Notes: generated by a model from the letters alone, not told the origin. DNA of 64,000 bases from Hyposmocoma kahamanoa (GCF_003589595.1 NW_020653333.1:1239299-1303298), one strand, 5' to 3'; positions 36,027-48,690 are shown, numbered from the stretch's first letter. A program made the numbers and translations.

Positions 36027-37143
36027 TAACAATCTCGGAGGACTATTACTAACATTATAAACAACAACTTTTGTTTTTTTTTACTATAGCAAGTGACGGG
36101 ACGAACAAGTCGCCAAGTAGTCGGATTTTACTTTCGTACAAAAATAAAAAGATCTCTCTAAATGGTAGTAACTCTATGCGGTAACAAAATGCTAGCGTAA
36201 GTACTAGTCCAGTGCAAAACGCAGGAGTGGAGGTGGGGATCGTCGGAGAGGACGCATGCATGGTTGAACTAACTACCTTTCTACTAAATACAGTTCTAAA
36301 AAGCGTCAGAGGATACAACTAAATCTGAAACGCTTATTTTTGGTAAATTTATTTTGTAGTCATGGAATAAGTGTTGTTTAAGATGCTATAAATATAATAA
36401 ATGCGAGGTTGTCAGTGTTTTACAAATAACACTGTATAGACATTTGTTACAAATTTGTTGCACAGTGAACAAAGAACAATTGACAATTCAAACAAACTCT
36501 CCAATAACGAAGAAAAACAATCATTAATTGTACAAACAATAATCAAATGTACTATGTAACTACAGAAATACCCTCATATTTTGTTTACAAAAAAAGTTTA
36601 AAGTTTTTGCTTTACTTATTATGTGTTATTTCAATAGGTGACCGCTTAATTAAGAATGCCCACTGCTTTAGGGGGTCACTAAGGCTGTGATTTATAAAAC
36701 GAACTTTAAGCTTCGACTAAAGAAAAATGGTGAGCTAAACAAGTTTTTCGAATTTACAAAATGAACTTTGCCTATATTTAACCAAGAAATTACGAAGTAA
36801 TCTTCAATTTTAAGTTTTGTACGCGTGTCATCCTTAACTTGACATTGGCGAAATCATCGATTGTATCGATGGAGTTGTAACAATTTAAAGAAGGAAAGTT
36901 TAATTTAATCTCTTGCTTAAAGTTAGGCAAAGTTAACCCTTTGTAAATACGAAAAACTTGCTTAACTTGCCATCTTTGCTTAGTCGGAATTACAGTTAGT
37001 TTTCTAAAGAGTCATTAAGCCATTAAGAAAAGGCTGTATGTAGCAGTCGAGCGCAACAGGTTAACGAGCGTTTCGCGTCGGCTGTCGAAGCTGTGGCGAA
37101 GCGTGGAACGTCTTTTTCGCTCTGATTGATTCTGTATTAATAT

Positions 37144-37480
37144 GGCTCAATTCACATTGCGGCGGAACGGAATGGAAGAGAATTTTTGTAACGTAATTGT
37201 ACATAGCAAAATGATCATATGTCAATTGTGTAACATACAAACTAGATACGAGTCAAAAAACGAATGTTCGCGCACTCGCCGGAATTTCCGCAGTTGCCTT
37301 GGCGACACCCGGCGTAGCCGCGGGAAGTGTTACGTCAAATGTCGATGAAATTACAAGCTCAAGGCGCAGTCGCGAGAAAGTTCGCGAATGCTCCAGCATT
37401 TCAGCGACCGCGCGCACCTTCTCGCACAGCGAGGCGAAACTGACGCTTCCATTCCGTTCCGCGGCAGTGTAAACTGAGCC
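37144..37480. mobile_element. MITE with ~35-bp TIRs (ggctcaattcacattgcgg...)
   Basis: Left end ggctcaattcacattgcggc and right end, in reverse, ggctcagtttacactgccgc, both continuing into ggaacggaatggaag. Length 337 bp, GC-rich inside. Flanks are TAT and TAA, so a decayed TWA duplication is possible. Lies 220 bp 3' of bZIP copy 1. Confidence 0.7.
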
Positions 37481-37702
37481 TAAGTGTGGTGACTCCCTTA
37501 AGCAATGCCGTCTCAAAATAAACTGGTCTTTACCAGTATATTCAACAAATGAATTCAACACCCAGTTCTAAATGACCCCCACTCAGGACCCGCGTGACAG
37601 GCGCTATAAACTAGTATATTTTCATACAGAACTATATCAACCAACTAAATTTCTCACACTTCAACCAGACACGATCTAAAATCACCCAAAACCTTAATTT
37701 AC

Positions 37703-39219
37703 CTATTTCTTATTACTACTCTGCTTCTCCTCGGGAACATCCTCCAGAAGTTTATCCAAGTCAACCCCCTCGAATTTACCATTCTGCGTATTAGACGCGT
37801 GTGCAAGGAACAACTCTTTAAGAAACTGAAGTTCTTTAGTCAATGTTTTAACTTTTTCTTCCAAAACTTGATTCTCAGCCTTAAGCTTGCTTACTCGTGT
37901 GAATGTCTCTTGGGTTCGTTGCTTTGTCTTGTATCTTGACTTCTTGACTGCCTGCAAAAGAGAAGAAGCTTATTACTGATATTATACAATGTAAAGTAAA
38001 ACTTATCAAACACATCAAGGTTATTATTAAAAAAAAAAAACCAGTCTCAAAAAAAATAAAATGATGCAATAATTTTTGTGGTAAGAACAAACAGGTTGTC
38101 ACTCGCACCACAATGGGATAAGATATATTAGATAATATAGAGATAATATTTGTAGTAGTTCAATATGAAGCTTAGCTACTCATGTAACATAGTATTCTTA
38201 AGAATGAAATTTATAGCTTTATATCTTTGATTGATGATAAGCATTTGGGTGGCATGAAATCCACTCCTCAACCATTCTCTATATAAATAATCAAGTGTAA
38301 TGCTTTGTGTCTAAGTCTACATCTAGCTAGTACCCCGGTGATGGAAAGGGAGAGGCGGAATTGAATTATGCAATTCCATCGCACACTCTATAGATATATC
38401 CCATGTAATACCGATAAGCAGGCAACTTTATACCAGTGTTCAATACGCGCAAAATAGGCGCCTTGTCGTCGAGTTGCGGACACCAGCCCATTACACCAAG
38501 TACCAAGTACCAGTGTTCAAGCCTCTACAGTTTCACCTCTGCTGAATCAAATTCACATGTAAGTCTCTTTTCACTCTTGTCAACTGAACTACTGACAATA
38601 CTCACTGCTCTCATACAATAACTTAGCATACCATATGCAAAATACTGCCCTTGTGCCTTTTTTCATTCCGAGGGCAGAACAGATGCCTGGATGTTGAGTA
38701 CCAGACAACACTTCTGTCTGCTGACGGAAATATGGCTATGTGACAATATGATTTGATATCAATATGATATCACAAAAAGTTGAACCCTGTTGCAGAAGCT
38801 TTAAATTGTTTGATGATATTTTAGCCAAGCACAATTAAAGTAAATTCCGATATGTCAGACACTTTAATTGTTTTTATACAGAGAATTTTGAGCTCTGTAC
38901 TATGCTATTTAAAACGGATATTTAATTACTCGTCACCTTGCTGCGTTTTAATTAGCAGATGGCAGCAGCCCGTTAAACCATACGATGCGACATACAACAT
39001 ATTATGATTTTTAGAGTACATCAATTTTAGAATTTTTGTTAATATTTTTTTATTAACAAAAATTGTGTTAATATTTTTAAGAGTTGTTCTATACCACAAA
39101 ACGTTAATATTTAAATATTGTACCTCATTATTTCTGTCTCTCCGTTTACGATAATCGTCATCCTCGTCGTCAGCGTCGCTGAGACCCCGTCTGCTCCCGC
39201 GTTGCTTCACAGGAGGCAT
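37703..39219 (-). CDS. C/EBP-gamma-like bZIP transcription factor (Irbp18-type), copy 1
   Basis: Two coding exons on the minus strand: 39219-39124 (32 codons, MPPVKQRGSRRG... to NNE) and 37951-37703 (82 codons plus stop). The intron is 1172 bp with GT at 39123-39122 and CAG before 37951. The protein is 114 aa. The basic region YRKRRDRNNEAVKKSRYKTK carries the bZIP N-x7-R signature and is close to the C/EBP-gamma basic region. It is followed by a leucine zipper (VSKLKAENQVLEEKVKTL, then KELQFLKELFLAHA), and there is no transactivation domain, as in C/EBP-gamma and Drosophila Irbp18. These proteins act in the nucleus as heterodimers with ATF4 or other C/EBPs in stress responses (family knowledge). 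An in-frame ATG 33 bases upstream exists, but the MPPV start is shared with the paralogue and preferred. Confidence 0.9.
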
Positions 39220-40159
39220 GACACCGTAGTAACTCGCGTCTAATATCATCAAAAATTATTTCACGAACACACGAGTGAACATCGACGATGAGGAGTCTCT
39301 TGTGAAGTTATCTAAAGCTCCTGTCGACAACATAACACAAGTTGAAGCAATTATGAGGCAATAGGAAAACGGGAAAGTAAAAAAAACAAGGAATTACTGG
39401 GATAAATATGATGCAATTTTTAACAAACTTGTATCATTTACAATTAATGACATTGGATCTGTTTAAAACACTTACGAATATTGTAATGAAGAAGAAATCA
39501 AATTCAATTGTTGTCGAGCTTTGTATCGCAAACCACAATATTGTGCAAAACTGCTAAATGTAAAAATAAACAACACGCAAAAGAATGAAAAGAATCACTG
39601 ACGCATTAAGTTCCGTAACGTGACGTCATCACGTCACTCAGTTGACAGTTGTGTTAAAAGTTGCCACAAATTGGCGTTTCTTTCTGTTTCTTTTATTTTT
39701 TTTCCATCATAGACCTATCGTCTTAGAATAATAACGCCTATCGTCAATTCAATATATAAACATATTCAATATTTTGTATATTGAAATGACGATTGACAGG
39801 TATCGCCATGTTTGCAGATTATTAGATGCTAATAGAGTTGACTTTCAACAGTAAAAACCTGTATTTTTTAAAACGAGACTAATAAAAACCAGTTTTAAAA
39901 ATTGACAAAGTAGTCAAGAGCACATCAAGCTTGACACTGGATCGCATTTGTACTATAATACAATTACGATCAAACGGCAATTTAACGTAAACGGCATTAT
40001 AGTCGAATTTAAATCGTAAGTGTCAATGTCATGACTTTACTCTTGCTTGACCCTTAAAGCTCTATAATGCTAGAAAATAAAGGAATGAAACAATTTACGT
40101 AATACAGATTTGTAGTCTTTAATATTATTTTCTTTTACTATAAATAAGTAATTTTTTCG
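39220..40159. other. Intergenic spacer between the two bZIP genes (copy 1 promoter side)
   Basis: 940 bp, AT-rich, with no recognisable SINE or MITE, which is unusual in this window. It holds the CRE palindrome at 39621-39628. It should contain the promoter/5'UTR of copy 1 and the 3'UTR of copy 2, but no AATAAA in the right place was found. Confidence 0.5.
39621..39628. promoter_or_regulatory. Perfect CRE/ATF palindrome between the bZIP paralogues
   Basis: TGACGTCA, directly followed by a second half-site (tcACGTCActca), about 400 bp upstream of the copy 1 start codon. CREB/ATF and C/EBP-ATF heterodimers bind such sites (family knowledge). A role in regulating copy 1 is inferred from position only; no transcription start can be read from the sequence. 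Confidence 0.4.
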
Positions 40160-43100
40160 CTATGCGTCGTTTTTTTCGTCTGGAATATCTTGAAGAATAG
40201 TCTCCAAATCAGTGCCGTCATTTGTAATGTTCTGTGTACGAGAAGTATGAGCCAAAAACAGTTCTTTTAACAGTTGTAGTCCCTTTGTCAAAGATTTAAC
40301 TTTCTCCTCTAAAATTTGGTTCTCTGCTTTTAATTTGCTGACTCTTGTAGAGGTTTCCTCAGAGCGCTGTTTAGATTTAAATCTTGACTTTTTTACGGCC
40401 TGCGAAATACAAAATCTATTAATAGGATTAAGTTACTTAAACATTATATACATAGTTTGTAATTATTATTAAATTTAAAGAAGTTATCAAATGAATTGCA
40501 AATTGCATATAGTACGTAGCGCGAATTGGAATGTTCTTTTCTTGGTAGATCAATGTTGGTAAATTAAAAATAATTAATGTATTTTATTCAGAACGGCCAT
40601 TCTCAAAACAGCAAATTTTGTCATGCGCGGGCCTTTCCTGTCTCTGTATAACATTATAAAGAAGCACAAATATTTTTTTTATGAAGTTCATACGTTTATC
40701 TGAAGATATTTTTAAGATTTTAGCTCTGCTACTTAATTATCATACATATTTTATTTTTCAAACCCATGTTCTCCAATTACCGTAGCCTGTCCGGACGCTA
40801 CATTTGTCTGGAAATTTCCTTCTCATTTTAGTCCGGAATGAATTACACCTGTGCCAATTAATATCATGGATGGCGAAATACTGCTCGTGTAATAACATAA
40901 AAATATAATCCACGACGACTATACTCTTAAAATCTACCATCAAATGTCCGAGTGTCCGGCCGGAAGTATAATTACCATCGCCATTCATTTTCGAAGTTGT
41001 CATCCCTAAACCAAGAAATATTTGAAATTCACTATTGCCTGAATTGCGAGCTATCAGCCGTGTTTCGGCGCTTGACTAGTGAGAATGTATGTATGTATCC
41101 GCTCGCAATTTATATAAATATCTAATTACCATAACTTTGGTTTTAAAATTTTCTAACTCCCGTTCCCCTGTTTATAAATTACATTTTTCAAAGAAATGCT
41201 CTTTTATTTCAACAAACGACAATAAAAGAGCTAAGAGGCCTCTATATATTACGATTTTCGAGTATTTTCCATCTCTTCCACTTTTTGAATTTTTTTAGGA
41301 AATGGTCCGTGTTCTAAGTGCCGTAGTATAAATTACCGTAGTATGAAAACATTGAAGAGTTTTAAATATTTCGTAGCAGTATAAAGCATATCCAAACATA
41401 TTATGATACAAATCAGAATTCTAGATAATTAGACCTTATAATAAAATCGATTAACAATATTTTTTCAACACTAAACAGAAATTAAAGAGGAAAGTTTAGA
41501 AAACAAGAGACTTGCTGGCGCATCAACAGTGATAACGTTAAAAAAATAATTCAATTTTAAATCAGCGATTTAAAAGAAAGAGACGGAAAAAGAAGGAGAG
41601 ATATGAGTGAAGAGTGACAAAAGTAGTTGTTACCAGTTTGGGAAATGACTGTTAATAAAGCATAATAAAAATCGAAGACAAAACAGAATCAATTTCAAAG
41701 CATGGTATAAAAGCTACATGAAAAAATACCAACCACTGAATTGAATGAACAATTCAATGGCACAAAATAAGAGATCCCTTAAAATCTCCATCCCCAAAAA
41801 ACTCGCGATACTCAACCTATAGAAAATTCATGCTCTTTCGTGCTCTTAAAAAACCACAAAAAATATTTTTATTTTTATTATTTTATTATTATTTTTATTT
41901 TTATTATTATTTATTTATAATTTTAACTTTGTCAGCCATCTACTTCTTCTAGAAAGTCTACAAATACGAATCCCTTGGACGAAGATTCGAAATCCTGTGC
42001 TTGCCTGGATTTGTTGACACCAGGTCCACGTCTTTTTTTTATACAGCTGAATTATTATGTTTCATATTATTCTTCAGCGATGCAGAATAGACTATAGGTA
42101 CATTACCCTGCTAAAAATCTATACAAAACAGTCACGATACGATAACAATACACCATCAGCACAGTTGAATGATTATTCCAATACCATGAGACGTACGCCA
42201 AGGTGATGTTATATCTTCGAAGCTATTCACTAATGCAGCACTAGAAGATGTCTTCAAAACACTAGATCGGAATGGTCTAGGCATAAACGTGAACGGGCAA
42301 TATCTTCATCACCTAAGATTTGCGGATGACGTCGTTCTGCTCACGGAATCTGGAAACCTCGATAGAACGCTCAAAGACCTCAGTCGAGCAGCTTCAGATA
42401 TTGGCCTTAAGCTTAACTCTGATGTGGGAAACAAGCTGATCGAGAAAATAGAGGATTACGTCTACCTCAGCCGTAATATCAAACTTGGCAGGGAGTCATT
42501 GAGAGGAAAAATAGACAAACGTATACAACTCGCTTGGGCAGCTTTCGGCAAATTAGACCATCTGTTCCGGGCAAAAATCCCACAATGTCTCAGAACCAGA
42601 CTATACAACCAGTGAGTCTTACCTGCTGTGGCCTACGCTGTACGCTGTACGCTGTGCAAGACATGTACTCTGACGGTGTTAATTCATCATGTGGTGCCTC
42701 AAGGTCAACTAGAGAGCTATGGAACGAATTATTATCGGAATCTCTCTACTTATGTATATCTAACATTCGGAATAAAGCAATACGTTTACGCACCAAAGTC
42801 ATCGACGCGGCAATGGGCTAGACAAGTATATCGTAGAGACGACGACCTCTGGAGTCGGAGAGAAGTATATCGTAGAGACGACGACCTCTGGAGTCGGAGA
42901 GTTTTGATCTGAAGACCTCACTTAGGAAGATGAAATGTGGGCAGACCAGCAGCGAGATGATCGGACAAAATTAAAACGACAGCAGGGCTGACTTGGAACA
43001 GAATCGCTACAAACCAAGGACAGTGGAAATCATACCAAGAGGCATAATACCCAATAGTGGAATCAATAATATGCTGTTTAGAGCAGGTTTTTTAATCATA

Positions 43101-44531
43101 ATAATAACAAAAAAAAACTTAAATTGAAAAGAAAACAAAAAATATTTTGTTTCGGTGTAATTAATTGCAGAGTAGAGTAGAAAATGGAAATGAAACTTAT
43201 ATAATGTTATTAGTTGTTATTTTTAATTTAGTTCTTAAAAATATTTGAACTTTCTAATTACCGCAGCCATGTAAAATACCAATTTCTAATTACCGTCGCC
43301 ATAAAATATTTGTGTCTTAATAACTCGAAAACTACTTTGTCTATTCTAATGCCATTTAGACATTTTAATAGCTTAGATTTTAGTTGTTCATATTTCAATA
43401 TTATTGGGTATAATAAGTGAGGAAAAAAATGACTACGGCAATTAGGCTGAGAACACCAAATTCTGAGAATGACCGAGAATAGTGTGGTTTGAAGTAAAAC
43501 TAGACACTATAAATATTTGAGACTAGACATAACTGGTTAATGAGTTTACAATCTTCAGTCAGCTATGACCACAAAAAGAATGTAATCTCTAACGTTTTAT
43601 TTGACCATAATATCTAGGAGCACGAAATTCCCGAGCGTCGAAGTCGACTTTAGATCGGAAAAATGTTTCCATTTCCGAAAAGATTGACTTTTTTGTTAAA
43701 CTAGAGTAAAATAATGTTTCAGCTACTAGAAAACCAGTTTAATGCATGCACAGAACGCAAAACCTTGACCCCTAAAAGCAAAGATAAGGGCCCCAATTAT
43801 TTGGCGAATATACTTGGTCATGTTCACAAAATAGAAAGATAGGTATGCGTCTTATGGCGCATCTACACCAAGCCGTCAGTCGACCTGTGATTGCCCACCG
43901 AAGGCGGCAGTTTTAATAGTGAGCCGTCTGACGATGGTAGTTTGCAGCCGAAGTCGACCACAGCGACCGGGTGCGTCGTTTTTTACAACGCAAAGTAGTC
44001 TGTCGAAGGCGGCAGACACTCGATGTAAATGGCGAGTCGACTGTACCGCCTTCTGCAGGCGAGGCAGCCTGCCAATCTGCAGACTACCCAGTGTAAGTTT
44101 ACGACGCCATTAGCCAACATGTTTGCCATCAACGCCGATAGCCGACATGTAATGCGGAATATATTCTTTTAATGTTTGGTGATAGCTGTCCTAACTCCTA
44201 GCTAACTACCAACAACCATTCGCGCTTCAGTCTTTCTCTCTGCGTTACTTTCGTGTGTTAAAAAATAAAATGAATGTGGGATATATTAAGCTCTACCTAC
44301 GTCAAATTGGCACTCGGCACTCGCTGTAAACAATTGAACATGTTGGCCAACATGTAAGCCGTCTCATCGTCGCAGTGGTTGGCGCGCTTTAAGTAAACAA
44401 CCTTGCCAAAATATAATGATAGTTTTTTAATTAAGTAACTTTGATAAGTTTACCTCGTTATTTTTATTTCTGTGGTCGCGATAACTGTCGTCCCTGTTAT
44501 TTCCTTTTCCACGTTGATTCACCGGAGGCAT
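40160..44531 (-). CDS. C/EBP-gamma-like bZIP transcription factor, divergent tandem paralogue (copy 2)
   Basis: Two coding exons on the minus strand: 44531-44454 (26 codons, MPPVNQRGKGNN... to NNE) and 40399-40160 (79 codons plus TAG), separated by a 4054-bp intron that holds an RTE retroelement fragment. The protein is 105 aa. Exon 2 matches copy 1 at 41 of the first 50 residues (AVKKSRFKSKQR, then VSKLKAENQILEEKVKSL, KELFLAHT), and the intron interrupts the same codon boundary. The basic region just before the intron reads YRDHRNKNNE where copy 1 reads YRKRRDRNNE, so two basic residues are replaced by D and H. The acidic DDEDDD run of copy 1 is reduced to RDDS. The frame is intact, with a good acceptor (tttcGCAG) and donor (GTAAAC), so this is probably a live gene. 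DNA contact may differ from copy 1 (inference). Confidence 0.85.
41855..41930 (+). repeat. (TTATT)n-type AT-rich low-complexity tract
   Basis: Runs of tttttatta and ttattattat within bZIP copy 2 intron. Confidence 0.8.
42190..43050 (+). pseudogene. RTE-type non-LTR retroelement fragment (reverse transcriptase, decayed)
   Basis: A frame from 42193 reads VRQGDVISSKLFTNAALEDV and then HHLRFADDVVLL, the F-A-D-D catalytic motif of reverse transcriptase, followed by KIEDYVYLSRNIKLG, WAAFGKLDHLF and KIPQCLRTRLYNQ. A TGA replaces the expected Cys codon after YNQ at about 42613. Further fragments follow in other frames (VLPAVAYA; a GLTWNRIATNQGQWKSYQEA stretch near 42990-43045). Motif order matches lepidopteran RTE-like elements. 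It is truncated at the 5' end (no endonuclease seen) and lies inside the intron of bZIP copy 2. Confidence 0.8.
42824..42901 (+). repeat. 39-bp perfect tandem duplication inside the RTE fragment
   Basis: Two identical 39-bp units in direct succession (42824-42862 and 42863-42901), each starting aagtatatcgtagagacg and ending gagtcggagag. Confidence 0.9.
43856..44109. repeat. GC-rich island with MITE-like edges in the bZIP copy 2 intron
   Basis: atggcgcatctacac at one edge and gtttacgacgccat at the other are loosely inverted. The interior has cgaaggcggcag three times (two direct, one variant). Probably a decayed MITE. Confidence 0.35.
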
Positions 44532-46374
44532 TGCAGTGAGCCGCGTTTTATTTCATAAAACCATTAAAAAGATTATTTGCTAACGCTTCACAGCTGGGGC
44601 GCTTCCATTCACAAACTGACGTTTGACACACTACAAAAAGACGTATCTTCCTTCAGTAATACGAAAAATCGGTTTGACATTCACATTCAGCGTTGCCAAT
44701 TTGTGGGAAATTCCCTAAATTGCGGGGAATTTCAACTAGATTGGGGATTTTGTGGGGATTGGCGTATGTGGGGATTCTAACATTTTATCATTTTGTTTAA
44801 TCTATCGATTGCTGATGCATCGCTATCATCGCTAGTTTGCTCGTTACTGTTAGAAACACTGTGATGAACTATATTGATGTGTTTTCAACATCGCACATCC
44901 CTCGCATTATTAACAAGCAGCTTAATTAAGCTGCATCTAAATTCTATTTAGAGTTATTATCAGAGCACTTAGTTCTGAATTGTAAAATGGTCAGTCGGTG
45001 CGTGTTGAGTTCGCGATTCCTTTTCCCACTTAGGCCGGTCCCCGATATGAAGAAAAACGAAATCAGCTATTAATAAACAAAGCCGAGCAGTTGGTACTTC
45101 CACACCACAACTTACCACTCATCAACTTTAAATATTAAATATAAGTCGAAACTTAATTTACTCATTGAGTTTTTCTAACATTAACATAGTGTCACCAAAT
45201 GAGCAACAAATAATTAAGTTACTTAATTCTGTAAACAAAAGAAAAGTTTTTTTTCTCAAAGACTGTTTAATGTTGAATCTCATTAAAATAAATAAGCGAT
45301 TTACCGACCAACCCGCTTTTATGTAACAGGGCACAATTCAATCATATTATAGTAAATGTTATATAATTATAAGTAAGTGTTATATAAGGATGGTTATTTA
45401 CGGGAAAAAGGGAACAAGGCAGCTGTGTTATCAAAATAAAACAACATGTTATCAGACCACAATATAATTCCTTCGTCACAATAAACCTCTAAGAATGTAC
45501 GTAAATCTTATTTACACGAATGGAAGCATCCAATGCTAATACTGCTAAATCGGTACTTGACAAATGACTTGGTTACTACTTAACCAGCTTAGACTGCGAT
45601 TGTGCAAAGATATGATGTAAACATGGAGACAGGAAAATGCAACTTAGCATTGTTGATAATTTACCTTATTTTATTTAGTGAACAAAAAGAGCACACGGAG
45701 TTGCCACCATAGGTAATAATATACCAAAATAGAAATATTTTTTTAAAAGATATTGGCTATCGTTAAAAATGGATTATTAACAGAAAACAAGTTTTCCAAC
45801 CTCTTAACAAAGGTCAACATACGCTATAGACACGACACGCAAAACATTAACTGTTTTGTTTGTCTACATGTTGGCTGTAAAGGTGGAAAAGAAAAAATAA
45901 AAATTATGTAACTGAAAAATTACGAAATCGATTGAACTTATTTTTAAATGTTAGTTATAAGTAATAATAAATCCCGAAGTAACAAAGAACAATGGCAAAA
46001 TCATAGTTAAAAGAATTCGTTAGTGTCTTCAAATGTCTTAATTACAAGTTTGATTAAAATAAATTCATTAATTTTTCAAATTATAATAGCAGCCTATCTA
46101 AGTCTGGAAATAAAATCATATTTAAAAGAAACTCTAATGACTAATTAGTGTTCTTAGTTTTAACGTTGAGCGACACCTAGCCGCCTTTTTCGGCGGTATG
46201 GATCTGGTCCACATTTAGTTCACGTAACATCAAATGTACTGGTTCGACCGATTTGTAATAAGCTAACAAAAGATTAACTACTTCATTATAAAAAATAAAA
46301 TCGATAATTTCTTCTCCAAAATGCCACGCGAGAAAATGGTAAAACTGACAAAAAGTTCCCAAAATTAGGGATAG

Positions 46375-46632
46375 ATGGCACGTTTCACAAAAAAAAATAT
46401 TTGTCGAGTTACTAGTGCAATCGTCTGTGGTATGTTATTCTCAGTTTTTTTGTTATGGCTTAACTTCACGCCTTTTGACCAAACCAGTACACAGAATAAT
46501 TTCCTCAGAACTTTCGTCACGTCACAAACCCACGGCACCATTCAGTTTCTATTACCTCTGTTTAAGGCTTCTGTGGTTTATTTTGATATAATAATACACC
46601 GAATATATTTTATTCAATTACGTAACATATAA
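46375..46632 (+). CDS. Unrecognised ORF with a signal-anchor-like N-terminus
   Basis: 85 codons from an ATG with G at +4. The N-terminus MARFTKKNICRVTSAIVCGM is basic and is followed by a hydrophobic run (LFSVFLLWLNF), like the cytosolic tail plus membrane anchor of type II proteins. The second half is hydrophobic and AT-driven and looks non-coding. There is no homologue I recognise and no downstream partner exon was traced. It could be a first exon or chance. Confidence 0.15.
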   Translation: MARFTKKNICRVTSAIVCGMLFSVFLLWLNFTPFDQTSTQNNFLRTFVTSQTHGTIQFLLPLFKASVVYFDIIIHRIYFIQLRNI

Positions 46633-47101
46633 CCTCCAAAACTTTAAGCCGGAATATCTATAATTCCTGACTTTTCAGAATAGTAAACCCAAAACAAAAT
46701 TTGTTCAGGAATTTCAACATACTTTTCACATATTTTTCATAAACAGACGCATACAAATTATGTCAACAAAAATGTATATGGGAGTTTGCCATTGTCCTTT
46801 ACTAAGTTTAAATTTAATAATAGAAAACAACATCACTATGGTGCTCCACTCGTTCATTGCACAATTCGAGTTCAATTTGCTAGCCAACATGTTGCCCGGT
46901 ATTTTATGTTCAAGCTGCCTAAACAACAATTTTGTTATTTTGAATCTATCATTATCACATAAATTGAGAAACTGGCCAGTCTTTTTTATTTAGAGTTTTC
47001 TTGCAAGTGGAATGTAACTCCTAGTTTTTTTTAATAGTTAGTTTGTATTATTATTTCAATGGATGCTAAGAGCGTTAGAGCACTACGTGCGATTCGTATC
47101 A

Positions 47102-47288
47102 GGGGGTCTACTCTCGATCTCCATCCGAAACAATTACTGTCAAATAAGTAATATTCGACAAAATTAAAAGACAAGTGTCAAGTATGAAGCTTCATTCGCA
47201 TCACGCGTCTTTTCATTAGGTCGAGTATTGCTTATTTGAGAGTAATTGTTTCGGACGGATGTCGGACGGAGATCGAGAGTAGACCCCC
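47102..47288. mobile_element. 187-bp MITE with TIR gggggtctactctcgatc
   Basis: gggggtctactctcgatctc at the left and its reverse complement at the right. The arms continue with ccgaaacaattact / agtaattgtttcgg and taagtaatattcga / tcgagtattgctta. No target duplication was identified. Confidence 0.75.
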
Positions 47289-48231
47289 AGTTCCGAATCC
47301 CAGAAACGACGGTCCGAAACGTCATAGGTGTCCGAAGTGTCATTTTATCTCTAGGTGTACAAGCGATATTCGGGTTTTTTTCGTATTCGAATCCGATTTG
47401 GTGCACAAGCGAAACCAGAAGCAATTTTCTAGATTTGTATAATCTCGAATACGAGTCGGATGCAAAGCGAAAACGTTCCAAAGCTGCAATCCATCTGATG
47501 GTGTCGGATGAATAAATATACTGAAATATTGCGATAAATTGTTAAATGACTAAGAATAAGTCACTATTGAGTGTTAGGCACATAGAAAAAAAGAACTAAC
47601 TAAACTAAAACAATTTATAATGACCAATTAATTATAAAGAGCTTTGTTCGGATATGTTAAAATTTCGTTAATTTTGCTTTTACTGATTATTTTGTGACTG
47701 TAGCGTGGTTCAGCGCGTAATTCTGCCTCTTATGTGCCTAACACGAATACACTGCAGGCAAATTATGCATTACAGTTACTTGTTGCGTAATCAGAACTAC
47801 AGTTACGTACTTAAGAATAAATATTATGCATTTAACACTTACTCTTTCGATTTTCGTAAATATTGTCTTTATAATCTTTTTTGTTGTATCCCATTCGTGA
47901 TTTAATTATGATATTTGTTTGTTTATACTTTTTTTAGTTCTTATAATTTAGTGAACAAGTAAACTATCAGTATTTTTTTTTGTTTGTAAGAGATCTATTT
48001 TCATATTGAAGTTTTAAAGCATTGTTAATAGAAAAATACAGAGAATTCAGTTCACATATATGTCAAATAATTCCGGAGGATTTCAATAACGACATAGTAT
48101 AATAAAAGAAGTATGGTAACGCCATACAAACATCTCATGCGCGCCCGCAGCACGCCGTGTACGGACACGGACGCACATATTCGCATAATCTCGTGGGGCA
48201 CTCAAGTTGCCCAGCGCGAGTTGTCTCACGC

Positions 48232-48690
48232 CATCGAGTATATAATCAGAAGTAAAGACGAAATATGAGCCATCCATCTCTGGTAATTCATCAGGCAAAT
48301 AGGTCTTATATCAGTTTTAAATATCAATTCTCGTTTGCGCTGAAATCACAAATTAGAAAGCTGAAATAGTAAAGCGCCAACAACTGACCTGTGTGTACGT
48401 CTCCGTATATTACAAAAATATTCTGTATATTCTAATAAATATAATATCTCTAACAATGGGGGGCTGTTCCAGTCGGTGGTGTGGGGAAAAACAGCAAAAC
48501 ATTTAATTACAAAACAAACGGAATCACGTTCAATCGGTAATTAAATATTAAATATGTCATTTTTCAATTTTCGTCCATTATAGCACAGCTCAAGTTAAAC
48601 TGGTCGATTTGAAGTGAAACAATTCACGACACTCAGAATTTTCAAACATTAAATGACATTTCGTCTCTATTTTTGGTTATATACTCGATG
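48232..48690. mobile_element. hAT-type element, TIR catcgagtatataa, copy B with perfect 8-bp target duplication
   Basis: catcgagtatataatcaga / ttggttatatactcgatg; tctcacgc duplicated exactly at 48224-48231 and 48691-48698. Interior matches copy A (gccaacaactgacctgtgt; aattaaatattaaatatgt). No transposase frame. Confidence 0.85.

Larger units (their letters stand above)
30800..37700. other. Intergenic region between Vps15 and the bZIP pair
   Basis: No gene found. Apart from the SINE, MITEs, R1 copy and palindromes listed separately, the remainder (31510-32220, 32515-33225, 33525-34090, 34200-34810, 36030-37140) is AT-rich with no frame I trust. Confidence 0.5.

Noticed and set aside
37142..37561. 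ORFs on both strands 3' of bZIP copy 1
   Set aside because: They lie in the TIR MITE at 37144-37480.
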